Positions 1 to 9,862 of a stretch of 64,000 nucleotides of DNA are shown here, piece by piece. Positions within the stretch are counted from its first letter, which is position 1. Every line of letters starts with the position of its first letter. The notes under the pieces are model-generated. The model was given only the letters and a program-made list of their open reading frames with translations, did no database searches and was not told the origin of the DNA. Origin of the DNA: DASZUK01 sp963745595. Lineage in GTDB: Bacteria; Actinomycetota; Acidimicrobiia; Acidimicrobiales; RAAP-2. The stretch lies in assembly GCA_963745595.1 (NCBI GenBank), contig CAVUYB010000014.1, forward strand, positions 62,001 to 126,000, in the 5' to 3' direction. A program made the position numbers and the translations under genes.

Positions 1-863
1 GAAGGTCGTCATGGCGGTCCACTTCGCGGTCTCCCAGGCCGACGAGTGGGTCGGCAAGGGCCTGATCCCCCAAGACGGCCACGTGTTCCGTTCGATCCGG
101 GCGCTCGAACGCCGCGTCCTCGACCGACGTCGACGGCGTCGTCTTCGTCTCCGAGTCGGCCCGCCAGGATCTCTGGACCGGCGAGGTCGCCGTCCCGACG
201 GCGACGATCCCCAACTTCCTGACCGTCCAGCCCGTGCCGGCCGGCGTGGCCCGGCGGGCCGACCTGCTGAGCATCGGCACGCTCGAGCCCCGCAAGAACC
301 ACCGGTTCCTCCTCGACACCCTGGCCGCGGCCAAGCGGCGCGGCCGGCGCTACACGCTGGAGATCGCCGGGGCCGGACCGGAACGGCGCCACCTGCTCGA
401 CCAGGCCGAGGCGCTCGGGATCGACGATCAGGTCCGGCTGCTCGGCTACGTCCCCGAGGCCGGCAATCTGCTCGCCGGGTACCGGGCCTACGCCCATTCG
501 GCCAAGAGCGAGGTCTTCGGCCTCGCGCTCATCGAGGCGATGGCCGCCGGCGTTCCCGTCGTCGCCCCGCCGGTCGGCGGGATCCCGACGCTCTTCGACG
601 ACCCGGTCGAGGGACGGTTCTGGGACCTCGGTGACGCCGACGGCGCGGCCGCCGTCCTGATCGAGCTGCTCGACGACGAGCCGGCCCGGGCCCGGATGGG
701 CGCGGCGGCCCGCCAGCGGTTCGTCGACCACTACGACGCGGCCGCGGTCTGCCCCGACCTGCACCGGTTCCTGGCGTCGGTGGCCGGCCGGCCGTCGTCG
801 GCCGGTGGGGCCATCGGCGCACCCCGGAAGGACCCGCGCCAGGAACTTCCCCAACCGGCCTGA
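1..863 (+). CDS. GT4 glycosyltransferase, 5'-truncated
   Basis: This is a GT-B fold retaining glycosyltransferase (family GT4, glycosyl transferases group 1) that would add a sugar to a lipid-linked EPS intermediate in the cytoplasm. The start lies left of the window. The C-terminal nucleotide-sugar-binding domain is clear: the L-x-S-I-G-T-L-E-P-R-K-N-H segment near base 270, a G-A-G-P loop near 370, and the E-x-F-G-L-A-L-I-E-A-M-A-A-G-V-P-V-V motif at 510-560, whose two glutamates form the EX7E pattern. The frame changes once between about 110 and 123. The stop overlaps the next start as TGATG, implying co-transcription with the flippase. The donor and acceptor sugars cannot be read from sequence. 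Confidence 0.85.
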
Positions 864-2414
864 TGACCGACGGACGGCGGTCGGGCCGCCACCACAAGAT
901 GCCGGTCCGGTTCGGGCTGACGGCGATCGACCAGTGCGTGTCGTCGCTGTCCAACTTCGCGGTCGGCGTCGGCGTCGCCCGGGTGGCCGGCGTGGCCGGC
1001 TTCGGCGCGTACTCCCTGGCCTACGCCGGCTGGCTGGTGGTCGCGGCCATGCACCGGTCCCTGATCACCGACCCGATGTCGATCGAGAACGACATCCACC
1101 AGCCGGACGCCGCCCGGCATGTCCGCATCGGCCTGGCCGCCGAGCTGACGCTGGGCCTCGGCGCGGCCGTCGTCTTCGCCGGCATCGGCGCGGCCCTGCT
1201 GGCGCTGGGGCAGCGCCAGTTCGGCATCTGCTTCATCGGTCTCGCCCCGTGGCTTCCCGTTCCTCCTGGCCCAGGACTACTGGCGGTGGGTCGGGCTTCA
1301 TGCAGTCGAAGCCGCAGAAGGCGCTGGCCAACGACGTGGTCTTCGTCATCGTCCAGGTCGCCGCCTTCGTCGGGCTCTACCTGGCCGGGATCCACTCCGC
1401 CCTGCTGGCCATCTTCGCCTGGGGGGCCGGCGCCTTGGCCGGGGCCCTCTTCGGGCTGTGGCAGTTCTCCACCCGGCCCGCCCTGCGGGGCGGGTTCACC
1501 CGGATCCGGGAGCGATGGGGACTCAGCAAGTGGATCGCCGCCGTCAACGCCATGGCCCAGGCCACATACGAGGCCACCCCGGTGCTGACCAGCGGGTTCC
1601 TGGGGCCGGTGGGCATCGGGGGGTTGAAGGCGGCCAACAGCCTGGTCAGCGGCCCTTCCCTGGTCCTCATTCAAGCGGGCGGCAGCATCGGGCTGCCCGA
1701 AGCCACCAAGGCGCTCAAGAACCGCGGCTGGCCGGGGTTGCGGCGGGTCGAGCGGATCGTCACCGTCGCCGGCCTCTTCAGCGTGGGCCTCATCGCCCTG
1801 ACGATCTTCCTCTTCGGCCAGACCCTCCTGGTGCACATCTACGGGAAGGCCTTCGGCCAGTTCGCGACCGTCGCCGACATCCTGGCCGTCTCGGTCCTGG
1901 TCGCCGCCGGGGGTCTGGGCGCCATCCTCAGCCTGAAGGCCACCCGGAAGGCCCAGCGGATGGTCCCGGTCAGCGCCGTCTCCCTGGTCGTCTCGATCGT
2001 CGCCACCATCGTCCTCGTCCAGCGGTTCGGGATCACCGGCGCGGCCGTCGCCACCCTGGTCGGCACGGCGACGATGACCCTCGGGCTCCTCATCGTTCAC
2101 TGGGGTCACCTCCAAGCGGGCCGCCGAGGAGCTGAGCGCCGGGGGTACCCTGATGGCCGAGGAGCCGGTGCCGGTGGCTCTCGACCCAGCGCCAGACCAT
2201 GCCCCGGAGCAGGACCAGGGCCGGACCGGCGAGCGCCTCGGCCATCACGACGGCAATCACCCCAACGACAACCACCCCAACGGCAATGGCGGCGGCGGCC
2301 GGATCCGGCCGACCGTCGTCACCGGGACGACGGTCCGGCTGCCGACCCGACCGTTCGTCCCCACCCTCGATCTGTCCATCCCCGCCAGGCCAACCGGAGG
2401 TACCGCGCCAATGA
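863..2414 (+). CDS. Wzx-type oligosaccharide flippase (MOP superfamily)
   Basis: This is a polytopic membrane protein predicted to flip undecaprenyl-linked oligosaccharide across the inner membrane. It closely matches the intact paralogue at 8420-9862: both share the D-Q-C-x-S-S-x-S-N-F-A-V-G-V start region, the R-S-L-x-T-D-P-M segment, the Q-D-Y-W-R-W-V-G-F-M loop and the G-G-L-K-A-A segment. Comparison with the paralogue places one extra base near 1257 (a C run) and another near 1302 (a G run); a third shift lies near 2105. The hydrophilic tail is rich in H, N, G and P. The exact end is uncertain: a TGA at 2412-2414 overlaps the next ATG, but reaching it needs one more frame change. Several hydrophobic helices alternate with short loops along its length. 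Confidence 0.8.
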
Positions 2415-3652
2415 AGATCCTCGTCGTCCACAACCGTTACCGGTCGTCGTCGCCGAGCGGCGAGGACCGGGTGGTCGACCAGGAGCACGCCGCGCTGGTC
2501 GACGCCGGCCACATCGTCCGGCGGTTCGAGCTGTTCAGCGACGACATCGCCACGTTCTCGGCCGCCCGCAAGGCGCTCGTCCCGGCCGAGGTCGTCTGGA
2601 ACCCGAAGTCCGGCCGGGACATCGTGCCGGTGCTCGACGAGTTCCAGCCCGACGTCGTGCACGTCCACAACCTGTTCCCCCTCTTGAGCCCGGCCGTGCT
2701 CACCGCCTGCCAGCGCCGCGGGGTCCCGACGGTGGTCACGCTGCACAACTACCGGCTGATCTGCCCGGGCGGGAGCCTCTTCCGGGACGGGGCGGCCTGC
2801 CGGGACTGCGTCGGGCTGAAGGTGCCGCTGCCGGGCGTCCAGCACGGCTGCTACCGCGGCTCGTCGGCCGCCACCCTCCCGATCGCCACCGCGACGACCA
2901 CGCCAGCGGCCGATCTGGCGGTCGGCGCCCTCGGCGTACATCTTCCTCTCCGACGCCCAGCGCCGGGAGATGGAGTCGATGGCGTTCCCGCTCGACCGGT
3001 GCTTCGTCAAGCCGAACCTCGTCCTCCCGGCCCCGCCGCGGGGCGAGGCCGAGCCGCTCGTCGTCTACGCCGGCCGCTTCACCGAGGCCAAGGGCGTCCA
3101 CGTCCTCATGCGGGCCTGGGACCGGTTCCTCGAGCGCCGGCCGGCGACGACGCTGCGGCTGGCCTTCGCCGGGTCCGGCCCGCTCGAGGACGACGCTGCG
3201 GTCGTGGGCCAGCACCCGCCCGTCCGTCGACGTCGTCGGACTGCTCGACCGCGAGGCGTGCGCCGCGCTCGTCCGCCGGGCCCGGGTCGCCGTCGCCCCG
3301 TCGGAGTGGCCCGAGCCGTTCGGGCTCGTCGTCCCCGAGGCCATGGCCGCCGGCGTGGCGCCGATCGCCACCGCCCACGGCTCCTTCGTCGACATGATCG
3401 CCGACGGCGTCGACGGGCTGCTCTACCCGCCCGGCGACGCCACCGCCCTGGCCCGGATCTTCGACGTCGTCGAGGACGACCCGGTCTCGCTCGACCAGCT
3501 CGGCCAGGAAGCCCGGCGGACGTACGAGCGTCGCTTCCACCCGACCAAGAACATCGCCGAGCTGGAGACGATCTACCGCTACGCCATCGACCATCCGCGC
3601 CGGCGGAACCGGACCCGTTCGGGCGGCTGGGGCCTCGCTGACCTGGTGAACC
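2411..3652 (+). CDS. GT4 glycosyltransferase
   Basis: This is a retaining GT-B glycosyltransferase with both Rossmann domains. The N-terminal donor-side domain (glycosyltransferase 4-like) begins M-K-I-L-V-V-H-N-R-Y and carries the D-V-V-H-V-H-N-L motif near base 2655. The C-terminal domain has V-V-Y-A-G-R-F-T-E-A-K-G near 3062 and E-P-F-G-L-V-V-P-E-A-M-A-A-G near 3312. The ATG at 2411 is chosen because a GGAGG lies 11 bases upstream and it overlaps a TGA. Reading requires frame changes near 2900-2935 and 3200-3215. The end is uncertain, since the last frame stays open to 3795; the TGA at 3650-3652 is reached by one more single-base shift. Length of about 410 residues is normal for the family. 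Confidence 0.8.
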
Positions 3653-3678
3653 CCCAGAGCGCGTCTACGGTATCGACC

Positions 3679-4816
3679 ATGGCGGACGTGTCGGATCGGC
3701 CGTCGGGTTCGAACGTACCCGGCGCGCGAACGGTTCAAACGGACAAGGCGGCCGAACGGGCAAAACGGCTCGGCTCGGCTGAACGGCTCCAGTGAGCCGA
3801 ACGGCTCGAGCGGGACGGGCGGTTCGGGCAACCGGGGTGGCAGCACGTCGATCCCGGCATCGACCCCGATCTCCGGCGAGCACGGCAGCGCGGCCTCCGA
3901 GGCTTCGATCGCCGCCTTCTGGGAGTCGCACCCCTGCGGCGACGAGATGATCGGCGGCCTGTCGGACCGGTACCGCCAGGACTACGAGCGGTTCTTCGAC
4001 GACTACGACGAGCTCCGCTACGGCATGGAGTCACACATCCCCGGCTGCCTCGACCGGCTCGACCTGAAAGGCCAGCGGGTCCTCGAGATCGGCCTCGGCC
4101 AGGGAGCCGAGTCGGAGCAGCTCATCCGGCGGGGCGCCATCTGGACCGGTCTCGACGTCACCGAGGAGTCGGTCCAGCGGGTACGCACCCGGCTCGAGCT
4201 ACGGGGGCTCCCCTACGCCGAGATCATCCGCGGCTCGGTCGTCGACATACCGGTGGCCGACAACTCGTTCGACCTCGTCTTCTCCCACGGCGTCCTGCAC
4301 CACGTGCCGGACATCCTGAGCGCCCAGCGCGAGATCCACCGGGTGCTACGACCCGACGGACGGCTCGTGGCCATGCTCTACGCTCGCAACTCCCTGAACT
4401 ACTGGGTCTCGATCGCCACGCTGCGCCGGTTGGCCCTCCTCTCGGCGGCCCCCCTGCGCCGCCGGCCGGACGGGATCCTCGGGGACCACCTCGACAACGC
4501 CCGGCGGGAGGGGTTCTCGAACTACCTCCGGCTGGAGCGGTTCACCCACGCCAACACCGACGGACCGAAGAACCCGTTCGCCCGGGTCTACGACCAGGCC
4601 CGGGTGGAGCAGGACTTCCCGTCGTTCAGGATCGTCCAGTCGCGCAAGTGGTTCATGCATGCGCCGCCGCTGCCCGTCCACGGGCTCCCGGGCGGCCGCT
4701 ACCTCGGCTGGCACCTCTGGGTCGAGCTGGCCCCCCGTCCGGACGAGAGCCTCGCGGGCCGCGAGACGGCCGTCCCGGGCACGGTCCGGGAGATCCCGGC
4801 CACCGGCCGGCGCTGA
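3679..4816 (+). CDS. SAM-dependent class I methyltransferase
   Basis: This is a Rossmann-fold methyltransferase (Methyltransf_11/25 type) that probably methylates a sugar or a small molecule of the EPS pathway. Motif I is V-L-E-I-G-L-G-Q-G near base 4080. The acidic residue after strand 2 is the D of G-L-D-V-T near 4150. Motif post-I/II is F-D-L-V-F-S-H-G-V-L-H-H-V near 4270, and the V-L-R-P-D-G-R-L strand follows. The core from 3947 is in one frame. In-frame coding with a conserved-looking W-E-S-H-P-C-G segment begins before that ATG, so the true start is upstream. An ATG at 3679 followed by one shift near 3790 would give a low-complexity Ser/Gly/Asn-rich leader. The C-terminus has an aromatic-rich tail. 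Confidence 0.75.
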
Positions 4817-4817
4817 C

Positions 4818-4824
4818 GTATCAC
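4818..4824 (+). promoter_or_regulatory. GTATCAC heptamer upstream of the carrier-protein operon
   Basis: A GTATCAC heptamer lies in the 162-base gap between the methyltransferase and the acyl carrier protein, about 155 bases before the ATG at 4979. The same heptamer recurs in six other intergenic regions of this window, in five of them (13147, 13307, 26934, 30297 and 56648) pointing toward a gene start. Its function is unknown. The rest of the gap holds no other signal apart from the AAAGGAAG ribosome-binding site before 4979. Confidence 0.35.
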
Positions 4825-4978
4825 GCCGCCGCCTGACCGCTCTCTTCTTCGACACACCGCAACGCCTGCCCACCGACGAGCCCGGCTCCGAGGTGCAGGT
4901 CGGGGGAACTCTCTCGACTGCCGCTCCGGCGGGACAGGTCCCGGCAAGGGGCACGACCGACGCCCACGAAAGGAAGCA

Positions 4979-5230
4979 ATGGAGGACGAGATTCGTCAGA
5001 TTCTGGCTACGCACGGTCGGATCCCCGTCGACATCGCCACGCTTTCCGACGACGACGACCTGTTCGAGGCCGGGATGACGTCCCACGCCAACGTCAACGT
5101 GATGCTGGCCTTGGAGGACGCCTTCGACTTCGAGTTCCCCGAGGCCATGCTCCGGCGGAGCACGTTCGCCTCGGTGGCCGCCATCCGTGACGCCATCACC
5201 GACCTGACGACCGTCGGGGCCTCGTCATGA
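4979..5230 (+). CDS. Acyl carrier protein (phosphopantetheine-binding)
   Basis: This is an 83-residue PP-binding carrier protein. The attachment site is Ser35 in the D-L-F-E-A-G-M-T-S-H-A-N-V segment, a variant of the usual D-S-L, followed by the typical helix II (V-M-L-A-L-E-D-A-F-D-F-E-F-P-E). The protein is acidic and of normal length. An AAAGGAAG ribosome-binding site lies just upstream. It must be converted to the holo form by a 4'-phosphopantetheinyl transferase, and one is encoded at 39168-39668. Its stop overlaps the start of the next gene (ATGA). The company of a dedicated amino acid:[carrier protein] ligase suggests that it carries an aminoacyl rather than a fatty acyl group. That last point is inferred from context. 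Confidence 0.92.
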   Translation: MEDEIRQILATHGRIPVDIATLSDDDDLFEAGMTSHANVNVMLALEDAFDFEFPEAMLRRSTFASVAAIRDAITDLTTVGASS

Positions 5231-6396
5231 CGACGGCCAGCATCGAGCGGCCGGTGGTCGACCTGCCGACGCGGGTGGCCGCCGTCGCCAGCGAGATCGC
5301 CGGCCCGGCCGCCGACGCCGTCGACCGGGAGGCCCGCTTCCCGTTCGAGGCCATCGACGCCCTGCGGGCCGAGGGGATCCTCTCCCCGCTCGTGCCGACT
5401 CGCCTCGGCGGCGAGGGGGCCAGCCTCCGCACGGTGGCCGAGGCCACCGCCGCCCTGGCCCGGCACTGCGCGTCGACCGCCATGGTCTACGCCATGCACA
5501 ACCTGCAGGTCGCCTGCCTCGTCCGCCACCCGCTCAACGACCACCTCGAGTCCTACGTGCGGGACCTCGTCACCCACCAGTACCTGCTGGCGTCGGCGAC
5601 GACCGAGCTCGGGACCGGCGGCGACACCCGTTCGAGCGTCTGTGCCCTCGAACGCGAGGACGGTCGCTACCGCCTGGAGAAGCAGGCGCCGGTCATCTCC
5701 TACGGCGAGCACGCCGACGGCGTCCTCGTGACCTGCCGGCGCGGCCCCGACAGCCCGCCGAGCGACCAGGCCCTCGTCCTGTGCACCAGCGACGACGTCG
5801 AGCTGAAGCCGCTCAGCGACTGGGACACGCTCGGCCTGCGGGGCACCTGCAGCCGGGGGTTCGCCCTGAAGGCCACCGGGCCGGAGGCCAACATCCTGCC
5901 GGTGCCGTTCGCCGACATCTCGACCCAGACGATGCTCCCGGTCTCGCACATCCTGTGGAGCCACGTCTGGCTCGGCATCGCCACCGAGGCGTTCGACCGG
6001 GCCCGCAAGAGCGTCCAGTCCGAGGCCCGCAAGAACCCCGGCGTCACCCCGCCGTCGGCCCTCCGGCTGGCCGAGCTGGCCACCCTCTACGAACAGCTCT
6101 CGTCGCTCGTCCACGGCGCCGCCCTGACCTTCGAGGAGATCGCCGACGACGAGGAGGCGCTCTCCCGGTTGAGCTTCACCGTCAGCATGAACTCGCTGAA
6201 GGTGAACGCGTCGACGATGGTCGTCGAGATCGTCGGCGCCGCCCTCGGCATCTGCGGCATCAACGGCTACCGGCTCGACTCGCCGCTCACCATGGGCCGG
6301 CTGCTGCGGGACGCCCACGGCGGCGCGGTCATGGTCAACAACGACCGCATCCTGGCCAACAACGCCCAGCTCCTGCTCATGAATCGAGGCATGTGA
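5227..6396 (+). CDS. Acyl-CoA dehydrogenase family flavoprotein
   Basis: This is a 389-residue intact member of the FAD-dependent acyl-CoA dehydrogenase superfamily. The N-terminal helical domain has F-P-F-E-A-I-D-A-L-R-A-E-G-I-L and P-T-R-L-G-G-E-G-A. The middle beta domain has A-S-A-T-T-E-L-G-T-G-G and W-D-T-L-G-L-R-G-T-C-S (residues about 198-208). The C-terminal helical bundle ends with the G-I-C-G-I-N-G-Y-R segment. Start and stop overlap the carrier protein and the ligase (ATGA, TGATG), so the three are probably translated together. By analogy with the prolyl-carrier-protein dehydrogenases of pyrrole biosynthesis (PltE, RedW), it could oxidise an amino acid held on the carrier protein. 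An ordinary acyl-CoA substrate cannot be excluded. Confidence 0.88.
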   Translation: MTTASIERPVVDLPTRVAAVASEIAGPAADAVDREARFPFEAIDALRAEGILSPLVPTRLGGEGASLRTVAEATAALARHCASTAMVYAMHNLQVACLVRHPLNDHLESYVRDLVTHQYLLASATTELGTGGDTRSSVCALEREDGRYRLEKQAPVISYGEHADGVLVTCRRGPDSPPSDQALVLCTSDDVELKPLSDWDTLGLRGTCSRGFALKATGPEANILPVPFADISTQTMLPVSHILWSHVWLGIATEAFDRARKSVQSEARKNPGVTPPSALRLAELATLYEQLSSLVHGAALTFEEIADDEEALSRLSFTVSMNSLKVNASTMVVEIVGAALGICGINGYRLDSPLTMGRLLRDAHGGAVMVNNDRILANNAQLLLMNRGM

Positions 6397-7372
6397 TGAC
6401 CGTCGACACCGTTTCGACCGAGGCCCCGCCCGACCGCGACCGACTCCGAAAGCCGGATCGAGGCCGGGACCCACGCCTACGACGACTTCCGGGAAGCGCT
6501 CTTCGCCAGCGGCGTCCTGTTCGACACCGGCCAAGAGGGCGTCTACGGCTACTCCGGCACGTACCAGCGGATCGTCACCGGGCTCGACCGCCTCGTCACC
6601 GAGCTCGGCCGCGTCCGCCTTCGAGCCGGTGCACTTCCCGCCGCGTCCTCGTCCGGCCCACGTTCGACCGGACCGGCTACCTGCACTCGTTCCCCGACCT
6701 CATGGGGTCCGTCCACGTCTTCCGGGGCGGCAACAAGGAGCACCGGGAGCTGTCGAAGCGCTACGACGAGGGCGGCAACTGGCCCGAGCTGCTCGAGCCG
6801 GCCGAGGTCGTCCTCAGCTCGGCCGCCTGCCACTCGCTCTACCCGCTGTGCACCGGCACGCTGCCGACGGGTGGCCGCTACTTCGAGATCCAGAACTGGT
6901 GCTTCCGTCACGAGCCGAGCCCCGACCCGGCCCGGATGGTGGCGTTCCGGATGCACGAGCTCGTCTACGTCGGCGACCCCGACACCGCCCAGACCTACCG
7001 GGACACGATGCTGCCCCAGGGGCGTCCAGCTGCTGGCCGACCTCGGCCTGCCGATGGACGTCGTGCCGGCCAACGACCCGTTCTTCGGCCGTCTCGGCAC
7101 CCTCAAGGCGTCCGCCCAGCTCGAGGAGAACCTGAAGCTGGAGGGCGTCACGCCGATCTGCTCGGACGGAGAAGCCGACGGCCATCATCTCGGGGAACTG
7201 CGCCCGCGACCACTTCGGCGAGCCGTTCGACATCACGACGAGCACCGGCGAGGTCGCCCACAGCTCGTGCGTCGCCTTCGGCATCGACCGGATCGCCCTC
7301 GCCCTGCTCCACCGGCACGGGCTCGACCCGGCCACCTGGCCGGCCGACGTCCGGGAGCGACTCTGGGCATGA
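6396..7372 (+). CDS. Amino acid:[carrier protein] ligase (class II aaRS-like)
   Basis: This is a homologue of the seryl-tRNA-synthetase-like enzymes that lack a tRNA-binding domain. They use ATP to activate an amino acid and load it onto the phosphopantetheine of a small carrier protein. Visible hallmarks are the motif 2 region with F-R-H-E-P-S-P-D-P-A-R-M (near base 6910), the S-A-A-C-H-S-L-Y-P segment near 6820, the D-H-F-G-E-P-F-D-I segment near 7210, and motif 3 as F-G-I-D-R-I-A-L-A-L-L near 7280. Length (about 325 codons) fits the family. It is badly broken in this sequence: frame changes lie near 6445, 6607, 6640, 7018 and 7170, all consistent with one extra base each. It is flanked by its likely carrier protein and by a DUF1839 gene, a recurrent partnership. 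Confidence 0.85.
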
Positions 7373-8362
7373 GGCTCGAGCTCCTCCCGATCGACGCCAC
7401 GTCGTACTCGTCGAACGTCCTGCACTCGGGCGACGTCGACTGGACGGAGACGAACTGCGCCACCGACATGTGGATCGAGATCCTCCACTCGTGGGGACTC
7501 GACCCGGTGGCCGGCCTCGCCTTCACCGTCGGCACCGACTTCGACGGCGAGCAGTGGGCGATGTTCACGTACCCCGACGAGGATCTGCGCGTCCTCTACG
7601 GCATCGACGTCGACGAGCTCAACGTCTGGCGACCACTGATCGAGCACGTCGAGGACCACCTGCGGCTGGGCCACCTCGTCCCGGTCGACGTCGACGCCTA
7701 CTACCTGCCCGACACCGTCGGCGTCACCTACCAGCTGGCCCACCAGAAGACGACGATCGCCGTCCAGATGGTCGACCGCGAGCAGCGGGCGCTCGGCTAC
7801 TTCCACAACGCCGGCTACGCCGAGCTGGCCGGCGACGACTTCGACGCCGTCTTCCACCTCGGCGCCCACGCCGACCCGATGGCCGTCGCCATGCCGCCGT
7901 TCGCCATGGTCGTCCGCGTCGACGGCGGGCCGCCGAACCCGGACGACCTCTTCGACCTGGTCGCCGGCCGCCTGCGCGTCCACCTCGGGCGCCGGCCGAT
8001 CGACAACCCGGTCTCCCGGCTGGCCAAGCGGATGACCGAGGACCTGCCGGCCATCGCCGCCGACGGGATGGACGCCTTCCACCGCTACGCCTTCGGCAGC
8101 TGCCGCCATCTCGGCGCCAACGGCGAGCTGGCCGCCACCTTCGTCGACTGGCTCGCCCGCCACGACGACGGCGCCGACCAGGCCGGCCCTGGCCGAGGCG
8201 GCCGACTGCTACCGGACCGTCTCCACCGGCGCCAAGGCGGCCGAGTTCACCCTGGCCCGGGCGGCCCGGGGCCGCAACGTCGACCTCTACGCGGTCATGG
8301 AGCCGCTCGCCGTCGCCTGGGAACGGGCCGCGTCCATCCTGAACGATCGGTACGGCGATTGA
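7369..8362 (+). CDS. DUF1839 family protein
   Basis: The protein is recognised as the DUF1839 family, whose members are often encoded beside amino acid:[carrier protein] ligases. Typical features are the T-N-C-A-T-D-M-W-I-E-I-L-H segment at residues about 25-37, L-Y-G-I-D-V-D-E-L-N-V-W, the Y-Y-L-P-D-T segment, H-Q-K-T-T-I, and L-G-Y-F-H-N-A-G-Y. No catalytic function is established. The conserved Cys, His and Asp residues would suit an enzyme acting on the aminoacyl carrier protein, but that is a guess. The start overlaps the ligase stop (ATGA). One frame change near 8185 moves the reading to the TGA at 8360-8362. Confidence 0.8.
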
Positions 8363-8419
8363 CGGTGCGGTCGCCGGCCGCCCCGCCGTGACCCGCCGCG
8401 ACCCCGTCGGACTCGCCCC

Positions 8420-9862
8420 ATGAAGCTCCGCAGCTGGCAACCAGTCGACGCCACCACCGGCAAGACCGTCGCGTCCGGCAGCCGCCGGGCCGCGCTGACG
8501 CTGGCCGACCAGTGCCTCTCGTCGGTGTCGAACTTCGCGGTCGGCGTCATCGTCGCCCGCCTGTCCGGGCCGGCCGGCCTCGGCGTGTTCTCCCTCGCCT
8601 ACGCCGCCTGGCTGCTGCTGGCCAGCATCCACCGCTCGCTGGTCACCGACCCGATGGCCATCGAGGGCGACGCCCGGGACCCCGAGAACCGGCTCGGCAT
8701 CCGCCGCGGCGCCGGGTCCGAGCTCATCCTCGGGACGATCGCCGCCCTCGGCTTCGCCCTCGTCGGGGGCATCTTGATGGCGTTCGGCCAGCGCACCTTC
8801 GGTGTGGCCATGCTGGCCGTCGCCCCCTGGCTGATCGTCCTCCTCCTCCAGGACTACTGGCGGTGGGTCGGCTTCATGACCGCCCAGCCAATGAAGTCCC
8901 TGCTCAACGACATCGTCTTCGACGTCGTCGAGGCAGTCGCCTTCTCGCTCGTGCTCGTGAGCCACTTCCGCGGGCCGGCGGTCATCCTCGCCGCCTGGGG
9001 TACCGGGGCCCTCGTCGGCGCCGTCTTCGGCCTCTTCCAGTTCCGCCTGATCGGCCACCTCGGGCCCCGCCACTCGCTGGCCGACGGCTTCCGTTCAGCC
9101 GCCGTCCCGTTCGTCGACGGTTGGGCCCTGCTCCGGCGGCACTGGGGCATCAGCCGGTGGATCGTCGCCAACTCCCTCATGAACTGGGGCGCGTCCCAGG
9201 CGTACGTCTTCATCGCCGGCTTCATCCTCGGCCCCGCCGGCCTCGGCGGCCTGAAGGCCGCCCAGACGCTCGTCACCGGCCCGTCGATGGTCCTCATCCA
9301 GGCCGGCGGGAGCGTCGGCCTGCCCGAGGCGTCGAAGGCGTACGCCGAGCGCGGCTGGCCCGGCCTGTTCAAGGTCTCCCGGCTCGTGACCGCCATCAGC
9401 GTCGCCAGCGTCGCCGCCGGCACCATCGTCATCGCCATCGTCGGTAGCCAGCTCCTCTCGTTGGTCTACGGGCCGCAGTTCGCCCACCTGCAGACGGCCG
9501 CCGTCCTCTTCGGCATCGCCCAGACCGTGTCCGTCGCCGGGCTCGGCTGCATCCTCGTCCTCAAGGCCACCCGCAACACCCGTAGCCTGCTGTGGACCGT
9601 CGCCGCCGCCCTCGTCGTCTCCGTCGTCGGCGTGGCCGTCCTCTCGTCGGCCTACGGCGTGAACGGGGCGGCCATCGCCGCCATCGCCACCTCGACCGTC
9701 GGTGTCGTCGGCATCCGGTGGTTCCAGCACCGGGCGTACCGGGCCGCCAAGGCCGACGGGCTCGTCCCCGGCCCCGGCCCGGCCCCGACTCCGACCGCTC
9801 CGGCCGCCGCCCCTCCCGACGCGACCCTCGACGGCCTGACCGCCGGGGCGGCGGCACAATGA
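8420..9862 (+). CDS. Wzx-type oligosaccharide flippase, second copy
   Basis: This is an intact 480-residue polytopic membrane protein of the MOP exporter superfamily and the paralogue of the gene at 863-2414. It has about 12 hydrophobic segments, the D-Y-W-R-W-V-G-F-M loop near residue 150 and the G-G-L-K-A-A-Q-T-L-V-T-G-P-S segment near residue 275. It ends in a Pro/Ala-rich cytoplasmic tail. Two flippases in one gene run suggest either that two different lipid-linked substrates are moved or that the region arose by duplication. The stop overlaps the start of the hydrolase (ATGA). Confidence 0.88.
   Translation: MKLRSWQPVDATTGKTVASGSRRAALTLADQCLSSVSNFAVGVIVARLSGPAGLGVFSLAYAAWLLLASIHRSLVTDPMAIEGDARDPENRLGIRRGAGSELILGTIAALGFALVGGILMAFGQRTFGVAMLAVAPWLIVLLLQDYWRWVGFMTAQPMKSLLNDIVFDVVEAVAFSLVLVSHFRGPAVILAAWGTGALVGAVFGLFQFRLIGHLGPRHSLADGFRSAAVPFVDGWALLRRHWGISRWIVANSLMNWGASQAYVFIAGFILGPAGLGGLKAAQTLVTGPSMVLIQAGGSVGLPEASKAYAERGWPGLFKVSRLVTAISVASVAAGTIVIAIVGSQLLSLVYGPQFAHLQTAAVLFGIAQTVSVAGLGCILVLKATRNTRSLLWTVAAALVVSVVGVAVLSSAYGVNGAAIAAIATSTVGVVGIRWFQHRAYRAAKADGLVPGPGPAPTPTAPAAAPPDATLDGLTAGAAAQ

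Noticed and set aside
805..3795. A 996-codon open frame covering the flippase and a glycosyltransferase
   Set aside because: It joins parts of two genes in a frame that is correct only in the middle of the flippase and at the end of the glycosyltransferase; it is produced by frame changes and high GC content.
4857..4978. Short open frames across the gap before the acyl carrier protein (frames from 4648 and 4659)
   Set aside because: They begin inside the methyltransferase in other frames, have no ribosome-binding site and no domain features.
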